Numbered from the stretch's first letter, positions 44,365 through 54,789 are shown. The stretch is 64,000 bases of DNA from Meconema thalassinum (GCA_946902985.2 OX336395.1:292449065-292513064); one strand, 5' to 3'. Notes: generated by a model from the letters alone, not told the origin. Numbers and translations: made by a program.

Positions 44365-44475
44365 TTAGTCGGAGACTGGAAGCAGGCTGTGGATTTTCAT
44401 TTTCATGAAAGAATTAGAAATAACCTTGGATGACATGCAAAACAAAACAAAAAATTAAAAAAATCGAAATTAAGC
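44365..44475 (+). repeat. duplicate of an S2-tail/LINE-B junction
   Basis: GTCGGAGACTGGAAGCAGGC through GAATTAGAAATAACCTTGGA repeats 46418-46515, crossing the same S2-to-LINE-B boundary. It derives from the same original locus or from duplication of it. Confidence 0.75.
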
Positions 44476-44544
44476 ATTTAAATTTTGACGGGGGAGAAGT
44501 ATATTCTGGTGATTTATTTATTTTCCATGTCCAAATCAAATTAG

Positions 44545-45480
44545 ATTTTACCAGTAAGTAGCAACAGTTATAGCATTAGCATTTGCAGCCAAAAGATAGT
44601 CTTTTGAACATATGTCCTCCATCAAGGGGCAGATCAGCAGGTGTTCTGGATCTTGTAACATGCTGCAGTCGCAGAACTCATCATTGTTGACGAGCATGTT
44701 CCATTTCTTGAGATTGTTCTTGCAGCGTGAAACCCCCGTCCTCAGCCTGTTCAATGATTTCCAAATTCCATATGGCAAGTTGTGACCAGAAGCCATTGTT
44801 TCCGATAGAGGAATAGTTAGGTCTGTGTTCTCTGTCTTCCATATTTTCACATGGACAGCTTCGAGGGCTGTTACTCCCCTCAAAAAGCTGTTTCTGGACT
44901 TAAGTCTCTGTCGGGCTGGTTGTTGGTCGAAAAGTGGATGCCTTGAATCGGTTTCTTGCCGTTTCTTCTCAGATGCTGCTGCTACCATTCTTCGGACATG
45001 AGGTGGAGAAATTCCAATAAGAGGGTAGATCTTCTGAAGTGGTGTTGGTCTAAGACACCCAGATACAATCCTGGAAGTCTCATTTAGAGCTATATCCACC
45101 TCTTTTGAATGTGGAGAAGAAAGCCAAACTGGTGCTGCATATTCAGCAGCTGAGATGCTCAGTCCAAGGGCTAAAGTTCTGAAAGTGGTGGAGTGAGCAC
45201 CCCATGTCCTTCCTGTTAGGCATCTTAGTATGTTATTTCGTGCAGATACTTTACTTTTGGTGTTCAAGCAATGTTGCTTGAAAGACAGAGTTCGATCGAG
45301 GGTGACACCAAGATATTTTGGTGTAAAACAATGAAGGTTTGTTTCACCTTGCCACTTAATGTTCAGCGTCCTCTTTGCTTCTTTATTTCGCAAGTGGAAA
45401 GCACAAACTTGCGTTTTGGCTGGCTCTGGCTTCATATTCTGGTGATAATTGTTGTAGATGTATGTTCGTACTGACGTTAA
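44545..45480 (-). pseudogene. jockey/CR1-type LINE, C-terminal part of ORF2
   Basis: The longest open frame in the window (295 codons from ATG 45435, open further upstream to a TGA near 45493). It carries NPxKTQVxxFHLRN-like PEPAKTQVCAFHLRN, PKYLGVTLDRTLSFKQH, LTGRTWGAHSTTFRTLALGL, SAAEYAAPVWLSSPHSKEVD and RPTPLQKIYPLIGISPPHVR blocks. These follow the YADD box in jockey/CR1-class reverse transcriptases. The catalytic palm is missing, so the copy is 5'-truncated. A C-x-C...H end (FCDCSMLQDPEHLLICP) resembles the terminal cysteine-histidine knuckle of such proteins. Lack of stops over ~900 bp suggests a fairly young insertion. Confidence 0.85.
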
Positions 45481-45599
45481 ATCAGTAAGTTCTCATTTCT
45501 TGCAAGATAGAGCACAGTGTGCATTTGTATATAAATGTGTAACTGGATGAGAGCATTACTATTGACGAGCTACTTTCAATACTGGATGAAACAGTTAGC

Positions 45600-46628
45600 A
45601 ACATATAGAAAAATAATATATATTTTAAAGTTACTCAGAAAAACAGAATCGACAAAATTTTAAAAGTAGAAAGAGGAATAGCTAGAACATGCATAAATAA
45701 AAAAAAATCCGAAAGATGGACAGTGGCGGATAGTACCAAATGAAGTGGTATACAGAGAACTGGAGCCCATCACTGATACTATTCGGGAGAAACGGATTTC
45801 TTTTTTTGTTCACATCATGAGGACACCGGAAACCAAGTTATCTAGAAAAATTGTAGTGAAACTTTGGAATATGAAACAACAAGTAGGATGGATTAAGGAA
45901 ATTAGAGAAGGTAATGAAATAATTATAAGCCTCCGGGGCTTAGGCGGCAGCACGCCGGCCTCTCACCGCTGGATCCGTGGTTCAAATCCCGGTCACTGTA
46001 TGTGAGATCTGTGCTGGACAAAACGGAGGCAGACAGGTTTTTCTCCGGGTACTCCGGTTTTCCCTGTCAAAATTTCATTCCAGCAACACTCTCCACTATC
46101 ATTTCATTTCATCTGTCATTCATTTAATGATTGCTCCAGAGGAGTGCGACAGGTTTCGGCAGCCGGCACAGTTCATATCCTCGCCGCTAGATGGGGGCTT
46201 CATTCATTCCATTACCTGACCCGGTCGGAGACTGGAAGCAGGCTGTGGATTTTCATTTTCAATGAAATAATTATATCCTCGCCGCTAGATGGGGGCTTCA
46301 TTCATTCCATTCCTGACCCGGTCGGAGACTGGAAGCAGCCTGTGGATTTTCATTTTCAATGAAATAATTATATCCTCGCCGCTAGATGGGGGCTTCATTC
46401 AGTCCATTCCTGACCCGGTCGGAGACTGGAAGCAGGCTGTGGATTTTCATTTTCATTAAAGAATTAGAAATAACCTTGGATGACTTGCCAAACAAAACAA
46501 CAAATTTAAAAAATCTGAAAGATATAAAAATAAGATTTCAGGCAAAAATAGACAAACTTAATACAATAAAAAGGGTATTTACAGATGAGGAACGCCTGAG
46601 AAGATCAGAGCGAATGAAAAGCTACTGA
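45600..46628 (+). pseudogene. LINE-B C-terminal fragment split by S2
   Basis: Upstream, the frame reads VVYRELEPITDTIREKRISF, FVHIMRTPETKLSRKI and QQVGWIKEIRE. After the S2 block it resumes as KELEITLDDLPNKTTN and closes with DEERLRRSERMKSY and a stop at 46626. Stops occur before 45745. The domain order and the ITDT...RxRIxF...HI block are those of the family. Confidence 0.68.
45928..46455 (+). mobile_element. S2 SINE with tandem 97-bp tail units
   Basis: The head has GCTTAGGCGGCAGCACG (box A region) and GGTTCAAATCC (box B, 45979-45989). The full body ends GTGGATTTTCATTTTC. The target duplication AATGAAATAATTATA stands at 45913-45927 and 46261-46275. A 97-bp unit (TCCTCGCCGCTAGATGGGGG to the tail) then follows twice, with the same 15 bp again at 46358-46372. 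Confidence 0.88.
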
Positions 46629-46689
46629 GCGACTCTGAAAGAAAACTTACTGAAGAAGAGGACCAAGAAATGCTTGACTGAAGTGGTCC

Positions 46690-46835
46690 AGAGGCCGTGG
46701 TCGAATACAAGGTATTCTCTGCGTACCATGCGCTCTGTTCAGTAAACAAAACTGGCGGAATCTCGATAGATATTTATGAATGTTTATGTTTGAACATAAA
46801 ATAAAGTTGTAATTATCGTCTGCCGCCTGTGAATG
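46690..46835 (-). mobile_element. M-family fragment
   Basis: AAGGTATTCTCTGCGTACC, CTCTGTTCAGTAAACAAAAC and ATTTATGAATGTTTATG match the 5' inner part of M in minus orientation, ending AATTATCGTC. Confidence 0.7.
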
Positions 46836-46839
46836 GAAC

Positions 46840-47105
46840 CAGCGTGTGATAACAGCTCTTCGTCAGTGTGAAAATGCTGCCTGGTGAACAGAAATGTCTT
46901 GAGGAAAGGTGGAATCGCTGGGAGCTGTTTGATTATCCAACGTACAGTACAGTTCAGTCTTGCTCCCAGGGATTTCCACTTTTCCTTGCACCTGTTCGAC
47001 TTGTATGACACAGGACTACAAACGTTGATAGGCTACCACGCTATGGCAAGTGTCTCAATATGTTTGGTGCCTGTGTCGAAAAATAGCCAATTAAGTTGTC
47101 CATAC
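46840..47105 (+). pseudogene. mariner transposase C-terminal relic
   Basis: One frame reads RWNRWELFDYPTYST, then FPLFLAPVRL, then DRLPRYGKCLNMFGACVEK, corresponding to WExLxHPPYSPDLxPxDFHLF...RYDKCLNxxGxYVEK of SETMAR-like transposases. The SPDL segment and its aspartate are scrambled. It is a short relic next to the M fragment. Confidence 0.65.
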
Positions 47106-47480
47106 AACTATGTTCTCTTTTTTTTAGTTCCGTTTGGGCCGGCTGTGGACCACGTGGTTCTTATCTCTGGCAGCTTTCCTCCTAGCCCAGTAATCCTTCA
47201 TTCTGGCACTGTGAATGTCCTTCCGCTCCTGAGTCCATTTCACACCTACTCCTGGACGCACTGCTTTTGCTGTTAGTGACTGGAGAGAGTCTGATGTTCT
47301 CTTTATTACATGTATTAATTAAATTATCACAATTAGGCTAAATGGAGCAATTTAGGATTACAAGTTTCGCCCCACAAGTAGCAATCATCAGACCCTGTGT
47401 AGCGATTAAAATGTACAATATAATAATTAAGTCGTCAAGTTGTAAAACTCGTTTAATCCACTTGTGAATTAGGATCATGT
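47106..47480. other. unassigned sequence
   Basis: Nothing recognised. Confidence 0.45.
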
Positions 47481-47735
47481 AAAATTATGTATTTAATTAT
47501 TTTATTTTGTTTAATTTTAATTTATTTTTTGTTTTATTTTGATTTTGTTTTGTTTTATTTTATGTTCTTTTTAAATTGTTTTATTAATTTTTTTGTTTTG
47601 TTTATTTTTTTTTATTTTGATTTTCCAGAAAACAAACATAAAACCAAAAACCTAAAACACGAAAAAAAAGAAAAATTCAAAAGCACAAAGCAAACACAAA
47701 ACCAAAAACACAAGGCAAAAAGAAAAAAGTAGAAA
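47481..47735. repeat. T-rich to A-rich strand-switch block
   Basis: About 145 bp rich in TTTATTTTG-type repeats turns at about 47627 into about 110 bp rich in AAACACAAAAC-type repeats. The two halves could pair loosely as a hairpin. No coding feature. Confidence 0.75.
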
Positions 47736-47867
47736 GCAACAAACACAAAAGATACGTGAGGCAAAGTCCAGAGAAACGTTTCTCATGAAAATGATTCTTA
47801 ATCACGAGTTTTGTACTGGATTTCACGGCCAGTGAATTAAAACTCTGCTGCCGTGTCTTGTGTGCGC

Positions 47868-48070
47868 TTTCGCCTAGGATACCTGATCCCTCCGTCTTCG
47901 AGGGGTCAGACGTCTTGTTTTCTTTTCATTCTATTTCCTTTTCTCTTTAAGATTCCCGCACTGTTTTTGTTAATTGGCTCCCCGTGTATCTAAATTCCCT
48001 TTAGCGAATTTTTTGAATCTACGCTACATTTTGTGGGTATTTTCAATCTAAGTTGCATTTTGTGAGTCTT
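47868..48070 (+). mobile_element. L-family fragment
   Basis: It has CGAGGGGTCAGACGTCTTGT, CTCTTTAAGATTCCCGCACT and two 29-bp-type units. It stops where the next L copy begins. Confidence 0.7.
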
Positions 48071-49268
48071 TCCGATCTTCCCCCAGGGGCTCACATTTTG
48101 TGGGACGTGGGTTGGCGACCAAGGCACCCCAGCTGAGTCCGGCATTGCTTCCACTTACTTGTGCCGGGCTCCTCTCCGTCTTCTCTTCTGTCGACCTCCC
48201 TTGGTCAACTCTTGTTCTTTTCCGACCCCGACGGTATTAGGGTATCCGAGGCCTCGGGAGACTTTCACTTTCCCGCCTTAATTGGCGCTTGTCTCATCTT
48301 TCCTAATCTCTCCTTCTACGAGGGGTCAGACCTCTTGTTTACTTTTCATTATATTTCCTTTTCTCTTTAAGATTCCTGCATTGTTTTTGTTAATTGGCTC
48401 CCCGTTTATCTAAATTCCCTTTGGCGTTTTATTTTGCATCTACACTACATTTTGTAGGTATTTTTAATCTGCGTTGCATTTAGTAAGTTTTTTCTTTCTA
48501 AATTGCATTTTGCGATTGTTTTCAACCTCGTTTACATTTTGTAAAGATTGACAATCTAAATTGCTTTTTAGTTAGTCTATCAATGTAGGAGCAGGGCATT
48601 TTAGTGAGTTTTTTGAATTTCAAATCCATTTCGTAAGTATTTTCAACCAAAATCGCATTTCGCAAGAATTTTAAATCTAAATTGCATTTTGTGGGTATTT
48701 TGAATCTAAATTACATTTTGTCAAGTATTTTCAATCTAAATTGCATTTTGTAAGTATTGTCAATCCAAATGAGCAGTTTGAATCTACCGTACATTTTATA
48801 AGCATTTTCAATTTCAATTGCATTTTGTAAGTATTTTGGATTGGAAATGGGATATTTCAATCTGAATTGCATTGTGTATTTTCAATTTCAATTACATTTT
48901 GTAAGTATTTTGAACCTCTATTGCATGTTGTACGTATTTTCGATCTCCTTTGCATTTTGTAAGTATTTTGAATTTCAATTGCATTTTGTGAGTATTTCGA
49001 CTCTACATTGCATTTAGTACGTATTTTGAACCTAGCCTAAATTTTGTGCGTATTTTTCAATCTATTCCTTTTGTGAATCTTTTCGTTCTAAATTCCCTTT
49101 TGTAAGAACATTTTGTGAGTTGTTTCAATCTGAGTTCCTTTTTGTAAGTATTTTCAATCTCACTTAATTTTCGTTCTGGTTTCCATCTCATTGTCATTTT
49201 CGCTATCACCCAGACTATTAGGGGCCGATAACCTAGATGTTAAGGCCTTTTAAAAGAACAATTATCAT
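48071..49268 (+). mobile_element. L-family repeat, longest copy
   Basis: It begins CCCCAGGGGCTCACATTTTG and carries AGCTGAGTCCGGCATTGCTT and CCGAGGCCTCGGGAGA. A long 29-bp-type array runs from about 48400 to 49170. The end has GGGGCCGATAACCTAGATGT and TTATCATCATAAT. Confidence 0.8.
48400..49170 (+). repeat. ~29-bp degenerate array inside L
   Basis: More than twenty units like ATTTTGTAAGTATTTTGAAT plus CTAAATTGC lie here, with length and base drift. The array is much longer than in the other L copies, so it expands or contracts. Confidence 0.8.
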
Positions 49269-49564
49269 CATAATATTGATACTGCTGTGACCTACACATG
49301 GAACAGTATCGCCTGATAATCCCCCACACTGACCAGTTCCGGCTGCGGTTTTGTAATGCCTCATACGAACTCTATTCACAGCCACTGACGTCATTGTATC
49401 CTCCTCTCTTGTCCACATGGAGTTCATTAAAGCTCGGCTTGTCATTAAAACACTTGTTACAGTGTTGCCATATCATCTTGTTCTGAAGGACATTTCCTCT
49501 TCTTTTTAACGATGTGTATTTCTCAACCTCAAAAGTTTTAAGAGCCATAGGAAACTTCCGTAGT

Positions 49565-49920
49565 GTATGTGGCATAGCCGTGCACTACGACCGCGTGGGC
49601 AGCTGTAGCAAGTTCGGAGATCGTAGTTTGGAATCCCGGAACTGACAGCGGTTATACTGAGTTTGGTTTTTCCCCGTGTTTCCCACACTCACTTCAGGCC
49701 TTTAGTTAGGATCCATCCCTGTCTTTTCCTGGAGTAGAAGTGGGGAAACTACGGAAAACCCACTCCAGGATGGCTGAAGTGGGAATCAAACCCTCCTCTT
49801 CCCAGTTTTGCCTCACAAGGCTGAGTGTACCCCGTTCCAGCGCTCAGACCAGAACTAAAAGTTGTTGGCAAAGCCGGGAATCGAACCAGGACCTCCAAGG
49901 CTACATGTCAAAAGTGACAA
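49565..49920 (-). mobile_element. S5 SINE
   Basis: Box B complement GGAATCGAACC is at 49877-49887. The body has CCACTCCAGGATGGCTGAAG and TTCCCGTGTTTCCCACACT-like blocks. The left end has CGGAGATCGTAGTTTGGAAT. It shares its head with 43.93-44.04 kb. Confidence 0.55.
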
Positions 49921-50620
49921 TCAGAATTCACAGTATTGTATTTTATTGTTTAGTATTGCCTAAAGAATAGCTTAAATAACTTACAAGTGTTTATATTTAC
50001 CAGTCCAAATTTAACATCGCCCTGGCCCAAGTTACACGCCATCGGTCCGAATTACACGATATTAACTTACATTTTGATATAAACATAAATTTTAAGTTAT
50101 ACGCTGAGATATTACCCGTTTAACATTTGATTGCCGCTGAGCCTGGCTGCGCCTGTAGCATGAGCCCGCGGGACGAAGCGGGGAACACAGCGATGACAAG
50201 AGTACGTTCTGCTCATAAGACAAGCAGCATTGCGCCTCACAGAAGCGCATGTCACCACGGACAGTCAAACGATAACGGAGACTATTGGAGCTGAGTCATA
50301 TCCTACTCGCGCAACTGTACCTGTCAACGAAGCATGGTGACGTGTGACACAAGTAAACAAGGAATAGTTCCTATCTCGACCGCCGGCAATCAATTCGTGA
50401 AAGGGTAATAATATTATACATTTATTTTTACCAAATCATTTGATACATTGTACTAATTATCGTCCATAAAATTTGATAACGTTTAATTACGGTCAGAGAA
50501 GTTGTTGACGTTTAAGGTTAAGTGGTACAAATTAAGTCACACGCACTTCGGCTACTTTACCGGGGCGCCTACCTTATCCCTGTCCCTAATACAGCTACAC
50601 ACACTACTACAGTCATCATA
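49921..50620. other. unassigned sequence
   Basis: Nothing recognised between the S5 head and the next L copy. Confidence 0.45.
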
Positions 50621-50621
50621 G

Positions 50622-51277
50622 GAATCCCCGCAGGGGCTCTCGTCTAGTGGGACGTGGGTTGGCGACCACGGAAATCCAGCTGAGTCCGGCATTGCTTCCA
50701 CTTACTTGTGCCGGGCTCCTCTGTCTTCTTACCTGTCGACCTCTCTTGGTCAACTCTTGTTCTTTTCTGACCTGGACGGTATTAGGGTATCCGAGGCCTA
50801 GGGAGTCTTGCACTTTCCCGCCTTAATTGGCCCTTGTTTCATCTTCCCCGATATCCTCATTCTTCGAGGGGACAGACCTCTTGTTTTCTTTTCATTGTAT
50901 CTCCTGCACAAGGTCCTCAAGGAGGCAGGGTGTGTGTAGACCCACCACTTCTGGTGCACCCTGGATTGTGCTACACCCTCAAGGGCTCACGGCTGGTGAG
51001 TTCGGGAGTTGGTGACCCCGAGGGATTCCTGAGCTGGGTCCGGGTTTCCTCCTTCTTCCATTGCCTTAGGGCGGTCCCTCCCCTCTTCAACTTTCCTGAC
51101 TCTCCTTTCTTCCTAGTTCCTTAATTCTCATTCTTCGAGGGTTGAGGGTATTTCCTTTCCTCCTGTCTTTTGTTTCCCTTGTTCCTATTTCTGTTTTCCG
51201 TTTCCTCTTCTAGTTTGTATGTAGTTACTTTTAGTTGTAGTTTCATTTCATTTACATTTTCACTATCACCCAAACCA
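50622..51277 (+). mobile_element. L-family repeat, cut by S3
   Basis: It begins CGCAGGGGCTCTCGTCTAGT, carries the CCACCACTTCTGGTGCACCC middle block as at 8.7 kb, and breaks inside the terminal CACTATCACCCAAACCAT, where S3 begins. Confidence 0.78.
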
Positions 51278-51680
51278 TACCTTGCCACGGTGGGTGAGTG
51301 GTTATCGTGTCTGACTACCAACCCCCCCCCCCTCCCCAGCTTGCAGGTTCGCTCCTGGCCGTGGTAAGGGATTTTTGAAAGGCGAAAAAATCACGGCACG
51401 CATGTCATACGTTGTTGGCATGTTAAAGAACCCATTTGAATTCAGTAGGCCGTGTTCATAATGGCAAAATTAATCTCGGGATTTTCGCTAACACTAAAGT
51501 TCCTCCTTTCTCTACTAGAAAGCGCTATAGTGTCAAGGAGCTTAGATATCTGACCCCCTTGACTTTCATAGCGCTCCGAGGAACGACAAAATTCGACATA
51601 CAAGCTGCCCTGTGGGTGTCAAATAACAAAGCTTACACCCGGCATCCGAGACCATACGATATTATTATTATATCAGTTCA
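51278..51680 (+). mobile_element. S3 SINE, part of S3-S4 composite
   Basis: Head CCACGGTGGGTGAGTGGTTA (box A) and GCAGGTTCGCTCCTGG (box B) with a C-run between them. The body has AATTCAGTAGGCCGTGTTCA and GCGCTCCGAGGAACGAC, ending CGAGACCATACGATATTATT. Joined through ATATCAGTTCAATAATAAT to S4. Confidence 0.85.
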
Positions 51681-51823
51681 ATAATAATAATAATAATAAT
51701 GTTATTTGTTTTACCTCCCTATTAACTACTGCGGCTTTTAGAGACGCCGGGGTGTCGGAATTTTGCCCCAAAGGGGATCTTAAACGTGCCAGTAAATCTA
51801 CTGACACGGCTCCCTCGCATTTA
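51681..51823 (-). mobile_element. S4 SINE, 5'-truncated at the minisatellite
   Basis: It reads TAGAGACGCCGGGGTGTCGG, GCCCCAAAGGGGATCT and CTGACACGGCTCCCTCGC, as at 59.1 and 54.1 kb. It breaks off at CGCATTT, where the minisatellite flank starts. Confidence 0.85.
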
Positions 51824-52880
51824 AATTGTTAATCTGTCTTGAAGAGGGCCTTTTAAATTATCTGTCACGAAGTGGGCCTTTTAAATTATCTGTCACGAAG
51901 TGGGCCTTTTAAATTATGTGTCACGAAGTGGGCCTTTTAAATTATCTGTCACGAAGTGGGCCTTTTAAATTATTTGTCACGAAGAGGGCCTTTTAAATTA
52001 TGTGTCACGAAGTGGGCCTTTTAAATTATCTGTCACGAAGTGGGCCTTTTAAATTATGTGTCACGAAGTGGGCCTTTTAAATTATGTGTCACGAAGTGGG
52101 CCTTTTAAATTATGTGTCACGAAGTGGGCCTTTTAAATTATGTGTCACGAAGTGGGCCTTTTAAATTATCTGTCACGAAGTGGGCCTTTTAAATTATTTG
52201 TCACGAAGTGGGCCTTTTAAATTATCTGTCACGAAGAGGACCTTTTAAATTATTTGTCACGAAGAGGACCTTTTAAATTATGTGTCACGAAGAGGGCCTT
52301 TTAAATTATTTGTCACGAAGTGGGCCTTTTAAATTATCTGTCACGAAGAGGACCTTTTAAATTATGTGTCACGAAGAGGGCCTTTTAAATTATGTGTCAC
52401 GAAGAGGGCCTTTTAAATTATCTGTCACGAATGTCACGAAGAGGGCCTTTTAAATTATCTGTCACGAAGTGGGCCTTTTAAATTATGTGTCACGAAGAGG
52501 ACCTTTTAAATTATCTGTCACGAAGAGGGCCTTTTAAATTATGTGTCACGAAGTGGGCCTTTTAAATTATCTGTCACGAAGTGGGCCTTTTAAATTATCT
52601 GTCACGAAGAGGACCTTTTAAATTATGTGTCACGAAGTGGGCCTTTTAAATTATCTGTCGCGAAGGGGGGCTTTTAAATTATCTGTAGCGAAGGGGGGCT
52701 TTTAAATTATCTGTCGCGAAGAGGACCTTTTAAATTATCTGTCACGAAGGGGGGCTTTTAAATTATCTGTCGCGAAGAAGACCTTTTAAATTATCTGTTG
52801 CGAAGAAGCCTTTTTAAATTATCTGTCGCGAAGAAGACCTTTTAAATTATCTGTCACGAAGGGGGGCTTTTAAATTATTC
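51824..52880 (+). repeat. 28-bp minisatellite, about 37 units
   Basis: The unit is TGTCACGAAGTGGGCC followed by TTTTAAATTATC (28 bp). Early units mostly carry GTGGGCC; GAGGGCC and GAGGACC are interspersed; TGTCGCGAAG and GGGGGGC variants cluster after about 52655. A 9-bp partial unit (TGTCACGAA) is inserted near 52429. The period is not a multiple of three and no frame is kept. Confidence 0.97.
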
Positions 52881-53260
52881 ATTAAATCCTTATTGAAACC
52901 ATATATTCGTAATACTGTATTTTGTCGCTGAAATATGTGTTTGACGGTATAAAGTTGGCAGTGCCGCCTGTGAAGTGCACACGAGATAAGCCGTTGATGA
53001 CTCTATCCCGCTATAATCCTCCAACAATAAGCTAGGGATTCCCCTCGCTGTGCTTATCTGGTTGGCCAGCTGACCAGTCTCTCTCTGCGTGTTCATTGTT
53101 TGATGTAGCCTTGCCCACATGAGCTCTGTGTCTCTCCGGCCTTGTTTGTGTACAGTGGGGGGGGAGGGGGTCCGCGGTTTGGACTCTGAGTCCCCCCCCC
53201 ACTTTAGTTAACCTCATTACAGAAAACGTAACATTTCTCTATTTTTAGTAACGTTAATTC
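52881..53260. other. unassigned, with G and C runs
   Basis: A G-run near 53157-53170 and a C-run near 53193-53201 could pair. No coding feature. Confidence 0.5.
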
Positions 53261-53261
53261 T

Positions 53262-53993
53262 GTTAAAATTAGAATGGAACATCAATGACATCAGTTTTGA
53301 TCACTTGAACAGAAGTTATGATGAAGCCACATTGAACAAAATTAAAAAACTTTTAAAAACAGATGACAAGTTGGTAAACCACACCAGGAGGAGAACCTTT
53401 CTTTTAACCTGCCGAACAGAAGACCTGAGACCACAATTTGTAATAAACATCGCCAGAAGTTGGAATGTTGTAAATTTTCACAGTCGCAAAACTAGTAAAA
53501 AGTTTAGAAATTTGCTCTCCACCTGTCAAATCAAAATTCGTAATCTCAAAATTGAAGACTGCAATATACACCTGAGATTCTTGAAGAAGACTATTGGAGA
53601 TCTGACAGAAAGTATAAAATGTGAGATTACGGCCTAAGATTTTGAACAACTAACATCACTCCGAACCACAAGATCCAAAAAACTCAACCACAAATCCTTC
53701 TTAACCCACCAAAAGAAGTTGAATGCATTACGATCGGAGAAAAATCAACCTTCGCCTCAGATGAATACACTTTCTAACGAGAAATGGTTGATCAACCTCA
53801 CTGGTGTGCAGATTCCACAACACTTTGCTGATATAGTTTCTCTTGGACCAAAGTTCAACCAGGAAGTGGGAAAGCTGAACTTGAAGGATAAAACTAAGAT
53901 CATCAAGAACGTTGAGAACTGCATTAGCAACATAGAAGATGACAACCAGACGGAAGAAATCAGGAACACAGTTATTGAAGATTTTATTTAGTT
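53262..53993 (+). pseudogene. Penelope-like element N-terminal fragment
   Basis: Two frames in series read CNIHLRFLKKTIGDLTESIK then, after a stop at 53635, SLRTTRSKKLNHKSFLTHQK, LNALRSEKN and finally EKWLINLTGVQIPQHFADIV, SLGPKFN. An LRFLKxC block, a helical K/L-rich linker and an NLSxxxLxxxxxxLLxLGPKF block are the N-terminal signature of Penelope-like retroelements before the reverse transcriptase. The RT and GIY-YIG parts are absent; the frame closes at 53991. Confidence 0.58.
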
Positions 53994-54089
53994 TTAGTTT
54001 TTCGTTTTATTAAAAAACGGTCATTTGGCGAAATTAGATTCACAACAATAAGTTAACTCTGTATGAAAGTTAATTTTTATCATCCTTAT

Positions 54090-54287
54090 AATAGGAGCAG
54101 ATGACCTAGCTGTCTGTGCCCAAGGTTGCAGGATCGAATCCTGGCGCAGTCATTTCTGGGTGCGCAAATGCGAGGGAGCCGTGTCAGTAAACTTACTGGC
54201 ACGTTACAGATCCCCTTTGGGGCAAAATTACGACATCCCGGCGTCTCTAAAAGCCGCAGTAGTTAAAAAGGGACGTAAAATAAATGG

Positions 54288-54348
<61 letters not shown>

Positions 54349-54350
54349 GA
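54090..54350 (+). mobile_element. S4 SINE with long ATT tail
   Basis: The head is TAGCTGTCTGTGCCCAAGGT with GGATCGAATCC (box B, 54131-54141). The body has GCGAGGGAGCCGTGTCAGTA and CGGCGTCTCTAAAAGCCGC. An ATT run occupies 54287-54347. Confidence 0.87.
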
Positions 54351-54722
54351 ACTGATATAATAATAATATCGTATGGTCTCGGGTGCTGGGTGCAAGCTTT
54401 GTTATTTTACGCCCAGAGGGCAGCTTGCATGTCAAATCTTGTTGTTCCTTGGAGCGCTATGAAAGTCTAAGTTCCTTGACGCTACAGCGCTTTCTAGTAC
54501 AGGAAGGAGGAACTTTTGTGTTGGCGAAAAATCCCGAGATTAATTTTGCCATTATGAACACGGCCTACTGAAATCAAATGGGTTCCTTAACATGCCAACA
54601 TCGTATGACATGCGTGTCGTGATTTTTGCCGCATTTCAAAAATCATTTACCACGGCCAGGAGCGAACCTGCAAGCTTGGGGTTGGTAGACCGACACGATA
54701 ACCACTCACCCACCGTGGCAAG
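54351..54722 (-). mobile_element. S3 SINE, joined to S4
   Basis: It starts GAACTGATATAATAATAATA and reads TCGTATGGTCTCGGGTGCTG through GGAGCGAACCTGCAAGC and CCACCGTGGCAAG. The junction with S4 is the exact inverse of that at about 51662-51690. Confidence 0.87.
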
Positions 54723-54789
54723 CAGCTTATTGCTATTAGTGGTTAAGTAAGGAGATATCGCTGTGGGGGAAGTGCTACTCTACCATAGA

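Noticed and set aside
47487..47732. 81-codon frame with hydrophobic then lysine-rich halves
   Set aside because: Product of translating the T-rich to A-rich low-complexity block.
51838..52878. CRISPR-like regular repeat array
   Set aside because: The units are contiguous with no unique spacers, in a eukaryotic context; it is a 28-bp minisatellite.
54160..54360. Open frame ending in a poly-isoleucine run
   Set aside because: It is the S4 SINE body read into its ATT tail; the same holds for the asparagine run on the other strand and for frames at 29.6-29.85 kb.
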